DNA from: Symsagittifera roscoffensis
Lineage: Eukaryota > Xenacoelomorpha > Acoela > Convolutidae
Reading direction: 5' to 3'
Length of the DNA: 64,000 bases
Assembly (NCBI RefSeq): GCF_963678635.1
Contig: NC_087064.1
Coordinates: 57,670,338 to 57,734,337 of the forward strand
The notes beneath the pieces were generated by a model. It was not told the origin of the DNA, did not search any database, and saw nothing but the letters and a program-made list of their open reading frames with translations. A program made the translations under genes and the position numbers. Shown one piece after another: positions 62,380-64,000 of the stretch; within the stretch, counting starts at the first letter, position 1, and each line of letters opens with the position of its first letter.

Positions 62380-64000
62380 AAAGGACCTAGAGGGTGAAAC
62401 ATTCAGTTCTACCAAGAATTTAATTGGCCAGGGCCGCCAGCTTGATGACTATACTGTGTAGTCCGGGGAGAATATCAAAGTCCGAAACACCGATCTAGCA
62501 CCGAAAATCTAACGAGTTCTTTTGTGAAAATTTGCCGCAAAGAAAGGACCGCCTCCAAAAAGCAAGGCTCAACCAATGATATCCCAGCGACGATTAACAA
62601 GAATAATCCGGTGACGACTAAAAAGGCCCGAACAGTTATTAGAAGCCATCAAAACATATTCTGTGGAAAGTTACGTAATCGACAGTATTCAGATATTGCA
62701 AAGAAGAAGGCGAAAAAAGGTGTAACAAGAAATTCCACGCAGGCGAACATCAAAGTATCAAACGAATGGCAAGCGATCAAAAAAAAGCCGTCTAAAAAAG
62801 ATTGCACGAACAAAGAGCCCACCAAAGGTCATGGATCAACCAACCAAAAGCACCTTACAACAGACTCTAGCTTCGCTATAATGATTGATGACTCATTTGA
62901 TACGGGCAGCCAAGAAGAGGGAGTGAACAGGGGAGCAGATCAATAACGGTACAGAATCAGAAAATTGAGGTTAAAAAACGAGAAACAGAAACAGCGGAAA
63001 CAATGTTGCGACCAGAACGAGTATCGAAGGGAAAACATATTCGTTTCTTTTTGACCTGGGGAACTTTTTTTAGGGTGAGACACTGGCCGCTTCGACAACT
63101 GAAACTGACCAGAGATATTAAAAGGAACAGAAACGTCACGGCCAGGATTAGCAAATTCTAGAACAAAAAAGTGGATGGTGGAGTCATGATCAGCGTCCAA
63201 CTATAATACGGCCCAGGAAACAAGGATAATAATGAGGCGAACTATTCCAGTTGGGACAAAGGGCTACATCAAACCGAGGCAGTTGGGTGAAAAAAAATTA
63301 TCATTTAGAAAAAATGATCGAAGGAAAAGACGAAAAACGAAAACTGTTTTGAAAATTTCAAAATTTAAAACTTGAAACTAAGGCCTGGCGTGCTCCACTA
63401 GCTGGATGAGGCAGCTAAAATTTTTTGGTGTAATCCATGGTCATACTGGAAAAAAATCATGTGGTTGACAATGACAATTCATTTTTTTTGCAGTAATCGT
63501 AATTGTGTTAATATTGCAGTAATTTGGTATTTGTAAACTTATGTAATTGGATATTTTCAATTAAAATCTCCAGGCCAAATTGACAGTCTGTACTCGAAGC
63601 AATTTCTCGCTTCAAATGTGTTCTTTTGGCAATATATCAATGTTACGATTTTAATACTGGTATATTTCTGTGCACCAATTTATATCATCTGAATTATTGC
63701 GTTTTGTTTACTGGTTTTGATCCTTTCCGTCCAGCCAGATAATTCATGCAATCTACACCAAAGGTCCTCAGGTTCCTGTTATAGAAGATCCGGCCGAATG
63801 TGATAAAGATTCGTGCTACATGACTTTGCGCAGAAAAGATAAAAATTAAACACAACCGAAGACAACGATAGCCAAGAACGTTCGTACAAATTTATACAGA
63901 ATTACACCATTTTTCTTCAAACTATTTTTTTGCTTTTGTGCGTGCCGTTGTGAGAGAATTAAAAAAACGCGTATTACCATAATCAATTACCATAATCAAA
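62380..64000. repeat. Duplicate of H block 3, right part (to window edge)
   Basis: Matches 51837-53457, including the basic ORF frame (62524-62946) and the 13-bp tandem filler at the edge. Confidence 0.8.

Larger units (their letters stand above)
57585..64000. repeat. Recent tandem duplicate of 47042-53457
   Basis: Every position I compared matches at an offset of 10543, up to the window edge. The homology starts at ctgaactg (57585 = 47042). The unit (47042-57584) covers the gag half of the young element, its 5' LTR and adjoining H sequence. The duplicate extends past the window. Confidence 0.9.

Noticed and set aside
1-64000. CRISPR arrays, bacterial operons, rRNA or tRNA genes
   Set aside because: No regularly spaced identical repeats with unique spacers, no bacterial gene organisation, and no recognisable RNA-gene sequence. 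Repeats here are dispersed kb-scale retroelement copies.

Overview
The window looks like a repeat-rich nuclear region of an AT-rich metazoan, most likely an invertebrate. I find no bacterial gene organisation, RNA gene or CRISPR array, and no host gene I can name. Nearly everything is retrotransposon-derived. The exact host cannot be read from the sequence.

The centrepiece is one apparently complete, very young Ty3/gypsy-type (Metaviridae) element on the minus strand, 32927-51836 (18.9 kb). Its two 410-bp LTRs (TG...CA) are identical as read. They are flanked by a 4-bp target-site duplication (AAAG), and a related empty site survives at 22951-22980. In its own 5'->3' order it has: 5' LTR; tRNA primer-binding site; a leader with a 77-aa ORF and two 25-nt hairpin repeats; a 155-aa basic ORF; a single 2740-aa Gag-PR-RT-RNaseH-IN polyprotein with intact catalytic motifs; two tiny membrane ORFs; a 377-codon Pro/Ser/Thr-rich ORF with no ATG; an 872-aa Env-like glycoprotein; a 467-aa ORF; a downstream ORF of up to 150 aa in the -1 frame; a candidate 79-nt intron; and the 3' LTR. 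Several neighbouring ORFs overlap by 4 to 26 nt, as in compact viruses. The extra ORFs match nothing I recognise, and this accessory gene set is the best candidate for an undescribed system.

Left part (1-31200): decayed relatives of the same family. Copy A (1-11327) runs from the small membrane ORFs to its 5' LTR. Copy B (11683-16496) and copy C (16719-21749) keep only protease/gag plus leader and LTR. Copy E (29077-30810) keeps leader plus LTR. Two further leader fragments lie at 26217-27025 and 54609-55413. The four old LTRs share the same right-hand flank, so these copies arose by segmental duplication of one locus.

Between them lie repeated blocks, called 'H' here (22110-26216, 27030-29076, 31170-32926 plus 51841-54608, and 55414-57584). 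H contains relics of a second gypsy lineage on the plus strand, with RT/RNase H traces at 31356-32040. H also shows hairpins, a 37-bp micro-inversion and deletion scars. The young element is inserted inside an H block.

Right part: bases 47042-53457 recur, identical as far as I compared, at 57585-64000 (offset 10543). This is a recent tandem duplication or an assembly artefact. It gives a second 5' LTR, leader, 77-aa ORF and 155-aa ORF, and a 939-aa Gag cut off after the zinc knuckle and fused to about 42 H-encoded residues.
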